Positions 26,616 to 35,512 of a stretch of 64,000 bases of DNA are shown piece after piece. The first letter of the stretch is position 1, and the number at the start of each line of letters is the position of its first letter. Origin of the DNA: Neobacillus sp. WH10 (GTDB lineage: Bacteria; Bacillota; Bacilli; Bacillales; Cytobacillaceae). The notes under the pieces are model-generated. The model ran no database searches and had not been told where the DNA came from. It worked only from the letters and a program-made list of their open reading frames with translations. Made by a program: the position numbers and the translations under genes. The stretch lies in contig NZ_CP126110.1 of assembly GCF_030123405.1 (NCBI RefSeq), forward strand, positions 2,542,001 through 2,606,000. The letters run 5' to 3'.

Positions 26616-27800
26616 TTAGTATTTATCAAAGTAGCTTTGTATTTTTACAGGATCAGAAGTTTGTAACAAAGCAAACATTAACAAAATACGGGCTTTTGCT
26701 GGGTTTAAGGAATCAGATGTTACGAATTTATTTGTATCATCAGTTGCTTCATGTGTTACCATTCCAGTAGCTACACGTGATGCACGGACAATCACAACGT
26801 CTTTTTTCTGGGCATCAACGAGTCCTTCTTGCGTTTCAGGAAAGACGCTTCCGTTTCCAGTACCTGCATGTATAATCCCTTTTGCTCCTCCCTTAACAGC
26901 AGCATCAACTAATACTCTACTATCATTTCCATGCCCATATAAAATTTCTACCTTCGGAAGTTCTGTTACATTGCTAATATCAAACTCACTTTCGCTCGTA
27001 TGAATTCGTGAAGGCTTGTTATAGAAATAAGGTTTACTACCTTGAACATTCCCAATATCACCATATTCAAATGAATCAAATGCGTTGACAGCGGTTGTAT
27101 TCAATTTCGTAGTATCACGAGCGGAACCAATTTTGTCGTTTAATGCAATCATGACACCATGCCCTTTAGAATCAGGACTTGCAGCAATAGCTACAGCATT
27201 GTATAGATTAAGTGGACCATCAGCACTGATCGCTGTTGACGGTCTCATCGCTCCAACAAGAACAACTGGTTTTTCACTCTTGACTACTAGGTTAAGAAAA
27301 TAGGCTGTTTCTTCAATCGTGTCTGTCCCATGAGTAATAACAATTCCATCAACGCTATCACTTGCCAATTGTTTATTTACTTCTTTTGCCAGCTTTAATA
27401 AAACTTCATTGGTCATTGCAGAACTATCAATATTTACAAGTTGTGTTCCCGTTATATTAGCTATTTCTTTCACCTCTGGAACAGCATCTAATAAAGTTTC
27501 TATTGCAACCTCTCCTGCTTTATAACCAGTTGTTTGAGTATCAGATGCGGCGACACCTGCTATTGTTCCACCAGTAGCAATAATTGAAACATTGGGTAAT
27601 TCTTCATTCGTAATCTTTTGCGGAGTTTCCTTGCTAGTTTCACTTTTCGTTTCTGTTTTCTTTTCAGTTTTCGTTTCAGTTTTCGGAGCTTTCTCGACAG
27701 TTTCACTTTTGGATTCAGGAGATGAACAGGCTGTTAAGCCGATCAGTAACAATAATGAAAGTGCAATTAGAAAAAATCTGTTTTTGATTGTTTTCCTCAT
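26616..27800 (-). CDS. ansZ: Type II L-asparaginase lipoprotein
   Basis: A 394-residue secreted lipoprotein. The signal peptide ends in the lipobox LTAC at about residue 25. A low-complexity linker rich in Lys/Thr/Glu (TETKTEKKTETKSETSKE) follows, then the asparaginase domain with catalytic Thr in ATGGTIAG and the second Thr-Asp in THGTDTIEE. It hydrolyses asparagine outside the membrane to aspartate and ammonia. The closest layout I know is B. subtilis AnsZ; the symbol is given on that basis. It is monocistronic. Confidence 0.9.
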   Translation of the reverse strand: MRKTIKNRFFLIALSLLLLIGLTACSSPESKSETVEKAPKTETKTEKKTETKSETSKETPQKITNEELPNVSIIATGGTIAGVAASDTQTTGYKAGEVAIETLLDAVPEVKEIANITGTQLVNIDSSAMTNEVLLKLAKEVNKQLASDSVDGIVITHGTDTIEETAYFLNLVVKSEKPVVLVGAMRPSTAISADGPLNLYNAVAIAASPDSKGHGVMIALNDKIGSARDTTKLNTTAVNAFDSFEYGDIGNVQGSKPYFYNKPSRIHTSESEFDISNVTELPKVEILYGHGNDSRVLVDAAVKGGAKGIIHAGTGNGSVFPETQEGLVDAQKKDVVIVRASRVATGMVTHEATDDTNKFVTSDSLNPAKARILLMFALLQTSDPVKIQSYFDKY

Positions 27801-28327
27801 CTAATAAAATCTCCTTTGGAATAAATTTTGCACATCAAATAGAAGTATGAGAATAGTTTTTCTTCTATAAGAGTGCTTTTTATATTTTAAAGTGAAAAAT
27901 CTGTTCCGCTCAGAAAACTTTTTTCAAAAAGTGATTACTCCTTTCATCATTATTCAGTTAAAAAAGCGATACAAATCTTCACATTAAAAATAAAGAATTT
28001 TTTTCCAAAGTTAGTATAATGTCTCTCCTACATAAAACTACTGGAAAACATAGGCTTAATAGAATTGTCACAATATCGACGATTTTATGTGCATGAAGAG
28101 CCTAAAGGGGAGAAGTGTGTAGTTGAAGGATAATTCATACTAATAAACGTAGCTATAATATTTGGATCCTAACCCTTAATTTTCTCTTTGATAAGCCATA
28201 AGTAAAATTAGGAATAGTTTTCGAATAAGTTCTTTAAATCGTGCAAAGCTAAATATGAAAAACTAAGAACTTGTAAAAAATATTCTAATATATTCATCAA
28301 AAGCCAATTATTGAGGTGAGCGGCATC
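27801..28327. other. Divergent intergenic region
   Basis: Contains the promoters for asparaginase (leftward) and the alpha/beta hydrolase (rightward). No convincing operator or structured element was recognised. Confidence 0.35.
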
Positions 28328-29095
28328 GTGCCTATATTAACTACAGTCGGCAGCGGCCTATTTTATACCGCCCATGGTGAGGGAACACCAATATTGTTTA
28401 TTCATCCGCCATTAATAACGAGCGCTAATTTTGCATACCAAGTTAAGGAATTATCGAAAAAATTTAAGGTAATTACGTTTGATATTAGAGGTCATGGACG
28501 AAGCCCTTACTCCAAGGAACCGGTCACCTATCGGCTCATTGCAGATGATATGAAGCATCTTTTGGATAATCTTGGAATCGAAAAAGCTTTCCTATGCGGA
28601 TATTCAACGGGAGGTTCGATTGTATTGGAATTTTTACTGACTTATGCTAATCGGGCTTTAGGCGGTATTATCGTAAGTGGAATGTCAGAAATTCGGGATG
28701 GATATAACGAAAAAAGGATTTCAGTCGCAAGGCTTCTGTCCAAAACAGGTGCTGTGTCGTTGTTAGGTCTAGCGGTTTCATGGGGGAATTCCGATACAAT
28801 AGAGATTTTTAAGAACATGTTTCGAGAAGCACGAAAGGGAGATAAAAGAAATATCGAACAGTATTACCAATCGAGTTTGGAATATAACTGTACAAATCAA
28901 TTAAAAAATATTGATTTTCCAATATTATTGATCTTTGGAGAAAAGGATAAAAGCTTTCTTTCATATGCCAAACAGTTACATGAAAATTTACCAAATAATG
29001 AATTGAAGTTTATCGATCAAAAACATCAAATTCCGACGAAGTCGGCGAATGATTTAAATCAATTCATTGACGGGTTTATCATGGCACACAAATAA
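28328..29095 (+). CDS. Alpha/beta hydrolase
   Basis: A 255-residue hydrolase. The nucleophile elbow is GYSTGG, the oxyanion region HPPLITS, a candidate acid in FGEKDKSF and a terminal His in DQKHQIP. The DIRGHGRS motif is typical of the fold. I choose GTG 28328, 9 bases after TGAGGTG, since the GTG at 28316 overlaps that site. Ester, lactone or haloperoxidase-like activity is possible; the sequence does not decide. Confidence 0.85.
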   Translation: MPILTTVGSGLFYTAHGEGTPILFIHPPLITSANFAYQVKELSKKFKVITFDIRGHGRSPYSKEPVTYRLIADDMKHLLDNLGIEKAFLCGYSTGGSIVLEFLLTYANRALGGIIVSGMSEIRDGYNEKRISVARLLSKTGAVSLLGLAVSWGNSDTIEIFKNMFREARKGDKRNIEQYYQSSLEYNCTNQLKNIDFPILLIFGEKDKSFLSYAKQLHENLPNNELKFIDQKHQIPTKSANDLNQFIDGFIMAHK

Positions 29096-29111
29096 ATGGG
29101 GTAATTGCGTA

Positions 29112-29150
29112 AGAAAAGGGATGATCCATTAATGATGGATGATCCCTTAA
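29112..29150. terminator. Shared terminator of convergent genes
   Basis: GGGATGATCCAT and ATGGATGATCCC pair with one mismatch. On the minus strand the tail is T-rich (TTTTCTT); on the plus strand it is TTAAGTTTA. Confidence 0.6.
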
Positions 29151-29157
29151 GTTTATA

Positions 29158-29724
29158 TTACAATCCCCGGAAAGAAGAACGAAAACGTTTGATAGAAAGA
29201 AGGGTGCGGGTTACAAAAGGTTTCCAATACTGTTCAGTTTGCCTAACGATGAAGGCTGAAACATTGCCAAGAATAGCGCTGCCGATGATATCAGAGGGAT
29301 AATGCTGTCCCATCAAAATACGTGAAAATCCTACCAGGATAGATAACAGCCACAAGCTCCAGCCCAATATTCGGTTATAAACCAGCACTGAAGCTGCCAA
29401 AGCAAAGGCAAGAGCAGTATGTTTACTTGGAAACGATGAATCTTTTTTAGATGGGACCGGCGGCAATAAATAAACTCCATGCTTCAAGAACGGTCTTGGC
29501 TTAAAAAAGAATAGTTTAATCACCATGCTGAGCAGATAAGTTACGCTAACTGAAACACTAGCAAAAAGGGCCATTTTTTTATAAAAATCTTTGCGAAACC
29601 ATAGTACGATTAATACAATAAGATAGACAAAACGAGCTCTTTTTGAAATAAATATCATAAGATTATCTAAAATACGATAATTCCCGGCCAATTGGTTAAT
29701 CATCTTAAATATTCGATAGTTCAT
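29158..29724 (-). CDS. PAP2-family phosphatase (undecaprenyl-diphosphatase-like)
   Basis: A 188-residue membrane phosphatase with five or six hydrophobic segments. The three PAP2 motifs are KPRP (motif 1), PSKHT (motif 2) and SRILMGQHYPSDI (motif 3). Small bacterial members such as BcrC recycle undecaprenyl pyrophosphate and confer bacitracin tolerance; the PSKH variant fits this group. It is a single gene. Confidence 0.9.
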   Translation of the reverse strand: MNYRIFKMINQLAGNYRILDNLMIFISKRARFVYLIVLIVLWFRKDFYKKMALFASVSVSVTYLLSMVIKLFFFKPRPFLKHGVYLLPPVPSKKDSSFPSKHTALAFALAASVLVYNRILGWSLWLLSILVGFSRILMGQHYPSDIIGSAILGNVSAFIVRQTEQYWKPFVTRTLLSIKRFRSSFRGL

Positions 29725-29875
29725 AATACAGTCTCCCTTTATTTTTACTTACAATAACAAAGGTATTATTTCCATCTGAACGACAAATATGTATGGCATG
29801 AATCAGTTATTGAAAGTCTGGTATAGTAATAATAAATAAAAGATATTTTTTTGTAATGATAAGGGGAGAAAAGGA

Positions 29876-30505
29876 ATGTCCTGGTATTTTGATAATGTTT
29901 ACGAGCTAAACAAAGAATCGCCATATACGTTTTATGTTCCTAGTTCAGAGGTATTGGATAAATTAAAAGTTGGTGATTTAGTAAAGTTGATCTTCGTAAA
30001 TAAGGAAGAGGAAGATGATGGATTTAGTGGGGAAAGAATGTGGGTTGAAATCACCCAAATAAACGGGGAAAAATTTGTAGGGAAACTGGACAATGAACCC
30101 TATCGTTTACCCTTAAAAAGTGGTGATGAGATTTCATTCGGGGTGGAAAATATTTGCGATACAGAATATGAGGACCCAACTTCATCTAATTGGGATTTTT
30201 ATTTTGACACTAAGGTAACTGTTAGCGATGATGTACTTGAAAAAAGAGAATTTAACTTTATGCTTAGGGATAATCCAAATGGAGGGGACGACTCTGGTTG
30301 GTCAATATTAAGCGGTTATGAAGACGATGACTTTCTAAGTGATTCTGAAAACTTTCAATTTATTTCTATTGGAGTAATTCTGAACATCGACGACTCCATT
30401 TTAGGATTTATCCAAGAGCCGCCTTTGTGTGCATATGAAAGAAATGATGAAGGCGAATTTAATAAAATTGATGATTATGATTGGGACGCGTATTTAAATG
30501 GATAA
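29876..30505 (+). CDS. DUF2185/Imm33-like protein
   Basis: A 209-residue acidic cytoplasmic protein. The N-terminal half (GDLVKLIF, RMWVEITQINGEKFVGKLDNEP) resembles DUF2314-type domains; the C-terminal half (SGWSILSGYEDDDFL, ISIGVILNIDDSI) resembles DUF2185 (Imm33-like). Such domains often occur as immunity proteins of polymorphic toxins, but no toxin gene is adjacent. ATG follows AAGGGGAG. A terminator follows. Confidence 0.75.
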   Translation: MSWYFDNVYELNKESPYTFYVPSSEVLDKLKVGDLVKLIFVNKEEEDDGFSGERMWVEITQINGEKFVGKLDNEPYRLPLKSGDEISFGVENICDTEYEDPTSSNWDFYFDTKVTVSDDVLEKREFNFMLRDNPNGGDDSGWSILSGYEDDDFLSDSENFQFISIGVILNIDDSILGFIQEPPLCAYERNDEGEFNKIDDYDWDAYLNG

Positions 30506-30510
30506 TATGA

Positions 30511-30537
30511 AAAAGGAGCGATTTTCGCTCCTTTTTT
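30511..30537 (+). terminator. Terminator of the Imm33-like gene
   Basis: GGAGCGA and TCGCTCC form a 7-bp stem followed by TTTTTT. Confidence 0.9.
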
Positions 30538-30794
30538 GCTATTCTTATTTTTATTTCATACTTCGATTTTTTGCGAATTCGGTTTTTATTTTTTTGTTAA
30601 TTAATGTTTTGTACTTCTCAACCGAACCGGTTACCTTTTTCGGTGCTTTTTAACACATAATTTATCAAAAAAGTGGCGTAAAACCCCTTTCTTCAGAAAT
30701 GGGGATATAAGCCATGTTTTTTACTTCCAATTACCAATGGAAACTAGTATAATAAAAATATAGAACAAACGTTCTTGTTGAGAGGTGAAAGAAA

Positions 30795-32069
30795 ATGGGA
30801 CCACACAAAAAGAACATGAAAGAAAAGAAGAAAAAAGAGTCGAAAGGCGATATTGTTATTCGGAAATTTCCGCTCCGTTTAACCGGCGAGGAGAGAAGAT
30901 TAGTCGATACACTACGTCAGAAAGCAGCGAATCTATGGAATGACTGCTTAGATCTCCATTGGTGGCTATATGATGTATATAAGATTTGGACAAGTGCATC
31001 AGAAAAAAAGAAATGGTACAATGCCACCACCCATCAATTACACTCGCAAACGATTCAAGCCATCATCGAGTTACATGAAGAAACATGCAAAAGAACGAGG
31101 GAGCTGCGGGCTAAAGGTGAAAAACAGTGGCGATACCCTTGGAAATACAAAAAATTCTTTTCCGTCAAATATAAAAAAGCAGCTATTAAATGCAAGGATA
31201 AAAAGCTGGTGTTTAGCAATGGAAAACAACAATCCCCCTTAGTGATCCCTCAACCAAAGCACATGGATTTCCATACAATAAAAAGTGCAGAAATCGTTTG
31301 GCACAAAGATCAATACTGGATGCATATAGCAGTGGAAGTACCAAAACAAAAGCAAGTACAAGGTAATAAGGAAGCTGGCTGTGATGTAGGGCTCATACAT
31401 GCGGCTGTTTTAAGTGATGGAAAAAATCACTTCATTGTCACAGGAAGAGAACTTCGCTCGTTACAGCGCTACAGAAACAAAAGGTTAAAAGAGCTTCAGA
31501 AGCTCATTGGCCGGAAAAAGCCAGGTTCGAACAATAGGCAAAAACTCATTTTGCGTAAACGCCGTTTTTTAGAAAAACTGGAACGGAGAATCGAGTACCT
31601 ATTGCATACGATTTCGAAAATGGTCACCGATTGGTGTGTGGAAAACCACATTAAAGCACTCTATATCGGAACACCGGATGGCGTTCAAAAGAATACGAAG
31701 AAGAAAAAGAAAACAAGAAAAGAAATTCGTCAACAATTGTCCAATTGGAGTTTTGGGCAATTAATTGAAAAAATAACATACAAATTGAACCTTCGAGGCG
31801 TCAAAGTCCAACTTGTGGAAGAGTCCTATACTTCCGGTACGTGCCCTTCATGCGGAGAATTCAGTAAACAATGGAATCGAAACTTCCACTGTCCGTGTGG
31901 TGCGAAAGGACATCGGGATCTAGTGGGTGCCGTGAATATTTTGGACAAGTCTATCCATAAACAATTCAAGAAAAATCGAGAACTACCTAAAATAGAAGAT
32001 ACAAAGTATCGCCGAGTCCTTTTAACCCCCATTGTCCCGCACAATGGAGCTAAAAGGGCAGTGGCGTAG
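30795..32069 (+). CDS. tnpB: TnpB, RNA-guided RuvC nuclease (rearranged active-site type)
   Basis: A 424-residue TnpB. RuvC-I Asp197 is in GCDVGLIHAAV and RuvC-III Asp375 in HRDLVGAVNIL. The zinc ribbon has Cys350, Cys353, Cys366 and Cys368. The canonical RuvC-II Glu is missing: the position reads LYIGTPDGVQ (Gly292 region). Instead Glu342/Glu343 stand directly before YTSGTCPSCG, about 50 residues later, as in the rearranged active sites described for Fanzor and a subset of TnpB. It should therefore still be active. The basic N-terminus (KKNMKEKKKKESKG) is typical. ATG follows GAGAGGTG. Confidence 0.92.
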   Translation: MGPHKKNMKEKKKKESKGDIVIRKFPLRLTGEERRLVDTLRQKAANLWNDCLDLHWWLYDVYKIWTSASEKKKWYNATTHQLHSQTIQAIIELHEETCKRTRELRAKGEKQWRYPWKYKKFFSVKYKKAAIKCKDKKLVFSNGKQQSPLVIPQPKHMDFHTIKSAEIVWHKDQYWMHIAVEVPKQKQVQGNKEAGCDVGLIHAAVLSDGKNHFIVTGRELRSLQRYRNKRLKELQKLIGRKKPGSNNRQKLILRKRRFLEKLERRIEYLLHTISKMVTDWCVENHIKALYIGTPDGVQKNTKKKKKTRKEIRQQLSNWSFGQLIEKITYKLNLRGVKVQLVEESYTSGTCPSCGEFSKQWNRNFHCPCGAKGHRDLVGAVNILDKSIHKQFKKNRELPKIEDTKYRRVLLTPIVPHNGAKRAVA

Positions 32070-32215
32070 TGCCTATGATTGGGCTGCGATATGTGTTTTT
32101 CACTACATGTCGTAATGAACTGGAGAAGCAGTAAGACCTGGAAGCCCCGGCTGATAGGCGGCTTTGATGAAGGTTTAAAAAAGAATCCCCTGGATTTATC
32201 CATGGGGAGAAGTCA
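32070..32215 (+). ncRNA. Candidate omegaRNA (reRNA) of TnpB
   Basis: TnpB guides are transcribed from the 3' part of tnpB through the right end of the element. This stretch has GGCTGATAGGCGGC-like structure and ends in the stem CCCCTGGAT/ATCCA,GGGG and AGAAGTCAA. By analogy the guide would be the bases right after the element, starting about 32216 (TTCAAGGTTTTAAAGG). The position is inferred; the end is uncertain by a few bases. Confidence 0.6.
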
Positions 32216-32224
32216 ATTCAAGGT

Positions 32225-32250
32225 TTTAAAGGAGTATCCTACTCCTATTT
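32225..32250 (-). terminator. Terminator of the small minus-strand gene
   Basis: AGGAGTA (32230-32236) and TACTCCT (32240-32246) pair; on the minus strand TTTAAAA follows. Confidence 0.55.
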
Positions 32251-32262
32251 AGATGGCACTTG

Positions 32263-32463
32263 TCAGCCTCCCTCTATACAGGTAGCACCTGAACTACCTA
32301 CAACAGTATTTAGTTCTGCTAATAGGGAAGGAAGAACAGAATTGTTTACTAGTGCATCCAATGTTATTTCAGAAATCGGCACATTATATTTTTTTAAAGT
32401 ATCTGCAGTATTTTCCCAAACTTGAACAATAGCTTTTGAAGACATATTTGATTGAATTACCAT
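32263..32463 (-). CDS. 66-residue protein of unknown function with a Cys-containing Gly-rich end
   Basis: ATG 32463 follows GAAAGGCGGG. The product is mostly helical (KAIVQVWENTADTLKKYN, then LPSLLAELNTVV) and ends GSSGATCIEGG. There is no signal peptide. I do not recognise the family. The conserved-looking short tail with a single Cys is a feature to compare in relatives. The TnpB element is inserted just beyond its terminator and leaves it intact. Confidence 0.65.
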   Translation of the reverse strand: MVIQSNMSSKAIVQVWENTADTLKKYNVPISEITLDALVNNSVLPSLLAELNTVVGSSGATCIEGG

Positions 32464-32947
32464 AATTATTCCCGCCTTTCTTACTAATTGTACCACTCTT
32501 AATTCATATATCTTAAAAATAAAATCCTTACTTGTGAGGTAATTCCTTTAGTGTATTAATGGTGAGAATTAAAATATGGAATTGAACATATTAGTGCTAC
32601 TAATAAAGGGTTTTTGATAATTATTTTTAAAAATATCATTGCGATTTTGAAATAATTTCTTGATGTTCTGGTAGGTTAATATATAATATACATAGAAATT
32701 CTATGTATTTTTGTGATACAATTTTTGTGATAGTAAGTAATAGAGTCAAACAGAAGTTAAAAATGGTGGTAATAGTTTAAGCGGATTGGCTCATTCATTG
32801 ATACTTGCTTAAACCCGAGTTTGCTAAAGCGTCAGTATTGCTGGGTGGAAGCACCGATTTTTACGATATCACAAATAATAGGTTATGAATTTTTAACCAA
32901 AAACCGCAATTTATGCTAAAACAGCTATAAAGAAGGGAATATGCAAA
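32464..32947. other. Intergenic region with a structured-RNA candidate
   Basis: See the inverted-repeat-closed segment at 32724-32875. The left part is plain AT-rich DNA with a possible promoter for the leftward small gene. Confidence 0.4.
32724..32875 (+). ncRNA. Possible structured leader RNA
   Basis: TTTGTGATA (32724-32732) and TATCACAAA (32867-32875) are perfect 9-bp arms that would close a 152-base segment. Inside are GTTTAAGC (32775-32782) / GCTTAAAC (32807-32814) and a small GGTG-GAAG-CACC hairpin near 32845. The segment ends about 70 bases before a GTG-start gene. It does not match a riboswitch family I know. It may be a cis-acting leader or a small RNA. Confidence 0.4.
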
Positions 32948-33880
32948 GTGAAAAAGATTATTCTTGGAATAACCAGTATTATGATAACTTGCTTAATCAT
33001 AGCCTTATTCTTTTACCAAAATTCAACTAAAACTGACCCACTAAATTTAGATCAAAACAAAACGGAAGAAAATCGATCTGATCAAAATGAACAAGCTCTG
33101 TATGCTGAAGACACCATTGATTATTCGCTTCAAAACAGCGAACTAAATATTACATACGATAAAGGCAAAAGCTGGACAACCGTTCCAATTGGAAAAGATA
33201 AATTGTTTGAAGGCGAATATAACGGGAATAAACAGGAGCTCATTCAAAATAGTTATATCCTTTCAAAAAATCGTACTGCATTTTTGTACTCAGATGGCCC
33301 AGGCTTGACCGACAATAAAATTATTTTGAAGTATTCACTTGACCAAGGTAAGAATTGGCAGAATGCAGTTGTCACTGAACATTATCCATTCCTCCGCTTT
33401 CGAAAAGTCAATTTTTTAAATGAGAATTTTGGCTATGTCATTATTTCCGGAGATCGTACGATGTCACAGGAAATGTCAAATGTCTTTATAACCCATGATG
33501 GCGGCAAGTCTTGGAGTGAAACGAATTCATCTAATGTGACTAGGTTAATTTCAGATGGAGGATTTGTTGATGAAAATACAGGTTTTTTATCCTATGGAAA
33601 TATTAATCCAAATGAACCTGACCTTTATGTGACTCAAGATGGAGGGAATTCCTGGATAAAAGCAAATATTAACATTCCCGATCAATATAATGAAATTTTC
33701 GTACAGTCCGAAATGCCCTTTAAAGAAGAAGACCATTTAGCAGTCTATATTAATCAAGGGCCAAACGGCGATTATGAAGGAGGAAAGGTAAAAGGGAAGT
33801 TCCTTTCGAATGATAATGGTGAAACATGGGAGTTTTCTATGGAGGTAAAACCAAATGAAACAGAACAAAGTTCAAATTAG
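32948..33880 (+). CDS. Membrane-anchored BNR-repeat protein
   Basis: A 310-residue protein anchored by one N-terminal membrane helix (residues 5-25). The outside part carries at least five Asp-box/BNR motifs (TYDKGKSWT, SLDQGKNWQ, THDGGKSWS, TQDGGNSWI, SNDNGETWE), which build a beta-propeller like that of sialidases or Ycf48. No catalytic residues of sialidase are evident. The GTG start follows AAGAAGGG. It overlaps the next gene by 26 bases, so the two are coupled. Confidence 0.85.
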   Translation: MKKIILGITSIMITCLIIALFFYQNSTKTDPLNLDQNKTEENRSDQNEQALYAEDTIDYSLQNSELNITYDKGKSWTTVPIGKDKLFEGEYNGNKQELIQNSYILSKNRTAFLYSDGPGLTDNKIILKYSLDQGKNWQNAVVTEHYPFLRFRKVNFLNENFGYVIISGDRTMSQEMSNVFITHDGGKSWSETNSSNVTRLISDGGFVDENTGFLSYGNINPNEPDLYVTQDGGNSWIKANINIPDQYNEIFVQSEMPFKEEDHLAVYINQGPNGDYEGGKVKGKFLSNDNGETWEFSMEVKPNETEQSSN

Positions 33881-34718
33881 AAAAATTTGCGGCTGGATAC
33901 TATTTCTTTTATCCATAGGCTGCTTCTGTATGCAAATTGGCTACATGTTCGTGCATAGTAGATTTCAAGTTGAATATAGCGACAATCGGATATTTTATGT
34001 CGTTAATATCTTTTGTGCACTCTGTTTAGGGATGGCTATCTATTTTTTGCTTAAATTGGCGAAAAAGACGAAATTGATTGGTATAGGGATTTTAGTTCTT
34101 TTTATGATCGTTAATGTGGGTCTGCTTTTTTATAGCAATCATCAAATAAAAAATATTGTAAGCCTTTCTCCTGATTTGAAACATGTCTTTTCCATCAAAG
34201 AAAATACGAACACAGGAGAGGCGATATTTTATCAAACCTATTTTGGGATTCTGGCACGCCCTAAGGAAAGATTACCTTATGCAACGACACAAGAATTTAA
34301 GGTAGAATGGTTAGCAAAAGATGTTGCGGCGGTTACCTATAAAGCAAAAGATCATTCCATCCACCAATATATCGGCACTTTTGGTAATCGAGGCGGAGAA
34401 GGGTATTATTATGTAGGCCCATCCATTTACGGTCACTGGAAGGGTAACGATATAGAGGTGATCAGTAATAAAGAGGGAATATCTGTTTTCTCCAATGGAA
34501 AGAAGGAAACATTCGATTGGGATCATATCGTTCAGTTCGGAACACTTGCGGTTGTTCTAACGGCCAATGATCAGGCTGTTTGGACGATATCATTGAATGA
34601 AAATTTTGAAGTCCAATCCGCAGCAGATGTCCCTCCAACAGGTGAAATAAGTCTATATAAAGCGACGATGGAGAAAACTGAGCCAATCATACTGTATTAT
34701 GAATCTTCAAATCTTTAA
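33855..34718 (+). CDS. Membrane protein coupled to the BNR protein
   Basis: A 287-residue protein with three hydrophobic segments in the first 95 residues, followed by an extracytoplasmic beta-rich domain (KAKDHSIHQYIGTFGNRGGEGYYYVG). The family is not recognised. Its start lies inside the preceding gene after ATGGAGG, which indicates translational coupling and a joint role with the BNR protein. Confidence 0.75.
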   Translation: MKQNKVQIRKICGWILFLLSIGCFCMQIGYMFVHSRFQVEYSDNRIFYVVNIFCALCLGMAIYFLLKLAKKTKLIGIGILVLFMIVNVGLLFYSNHQIKNIVSLSPDLKHVFSIKENTNTGEAIFYQTYFGILARPKERLPYATTQEFKVEWLAKDVAAVTYKAKDHSIHQYIGTFGNRGGEGYYYVGPSIYGHWKGNDIEVISNKEGISVFSNGKKETFDWDHIVQFGTLAVVLTANDQAVWTISLNENFEVQSAADVPPTGEISLYKATMEKTEPIILYYESSNL

Positions 34719-34724
34719 TTATTA

Positions 34725-34778
34725 GGGACAGGCCCTCAGTGAACTAAAGCTTAACGTTCAGGGGGACTGTCCCTTTCT
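34725..34778 (+). terminator. Terminator of the BNR operon
   Basis: GGGACAG (34725-34731) and CTGTCCC (34767-34773) plus an inner GCCCTC/GGGGG arm, followed by TTTCT. Confidence 0.75.
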
Positions 34779-34783
34779 ACTAG

Positions 34784-35194
34784 TTACTTAATGAAAATGT
34801 TTTTTAAAGCTGCTGTATTTTCTTTATCCAGCGTGCCATAACCCTCTTTTTCATTAGTACTGATTATGGCTGCTGTCCCTGTATCCTCATTAAACCAAAT
34901 TTCATATTCGGTTAATTTCTCAGGCAAGTTTTTCTTCACTTCATAAAAGAAAACCACTTTTACATCTGCTTCTTGACCTATTTTTGGAAATGTGTTCGGT
35001 TCCCATTTTACCTTCGCTGATATTTTTTCTACTAAATCTAAAGTACTCTTATCTTGAATGTGCGTTTCCTCTTGATTGCCGATAAACACATCAATTCTTG
35101 TTAATTTTCCTTTGCCTTTTCCTTTTGTTGTGCAGCCGACCATTAATAAAAGAAAAACAGAAATAAGGGCAAAAAAAGTCATTCTTTTTTTCAT
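34784..35194 (-). CDS. Small lipoprotein, paralogue of the one at 56.2 kb
   Basis: A 136-residue lipoprotein with signal peptide and lipobox MVGC. The mature part begins with a Gly-Lys-rich spacer (KGKGKGK), then LTRIDVFIG, KVKWEPN, DVKVVFFYEVKKNLPEKLTEYEIWFN and GTLDKENTAALKNIF. These segments are shared with the lipoprotein at 56203-56634. ATG 35194 follows AGGAGGTG. Function unknown. Confidence 0.8.
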   Translation of the reverse strand: MKKRMTFFALISVFLLLMVGCTTKGKGKGKLTRIDVFIGNQEETHIQDKSTLDLVEKISAKVKWEPNTFPKIGQEADVKVVFFYEVKKNLPEKLTEYEIWFNEDTGTAAIISTNEKEGYGTLDKENTAALKNIFIK

Positions 35195-35291
35195 CCTGCA
35201 CCTCCTATTAATTTTTAGACGGTTTTGCATTGCAAAAAGTTTCCATTTTCTGATATTAATATAGGTTATTATTTTGTTGGAGGTAGATTAA

Positions 35292-35354
35292 ATGGATGAA
35301 TTCTCTAACATTATTTCTTTTATCAATGAGATTGAGAGATTAAAAAAATACTAG
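35292..35354 (+). pseudogene. Truncated 5' gene remnant
   Basis: ATG 35292 has a good ribosome site (TGGAGG) and encodes MDEFSNIISFINEIERLKKY before a stop; the other frame continues for 14 codons. The start resembles HD-domain hydrolases (FINEIEKLK), but this is weak. It looks like the surviving head of a lost gene. Confidence 0.3.
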
Positions 35355-35512
35355 AACAGCGTGGACAAGTGAAAGATAGACTGTCATAAGGATGTATGAA
35401 AAAACATTGAAATAACGGCTTATAGACAATAACAGGAAATTCTCTTGTAAAAATGAATAGTTATGATAGATAGGCACTTCATATGGAGTGCTATTTTCTA
35501 TGTGTATTTTAT

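Larger units (their letters stand above)
30660..32215 (+). mobile_element. IS200/IS605-type element with tnpB only
   Basis: The left end holds a subterminal hairpin at 30684-30704 (CCCC, TTTC / GAAA, GGGG); the right end holds another at 32187-32207 (CCCCTGGAT / ATCCA, GGGG) followed by AGAAGTCAA, as in many IS605-type right ends. No TnpA transposase gene is present, so the element depends on a partner elsewhere or is immobile. The exact ends cannot be fixed from one copy. Its right end abuts the terminator of a small minus-strand gene. Confidence 0.75.

Noticed and set aside
32761..32885. T-box or known riboswitch
   Set aside because: GGGTGGAAGCACCG recalls the T-box element GGGTGGNACCGCG but differs in key bases, and there is no terminator or amino acid gene downstream.
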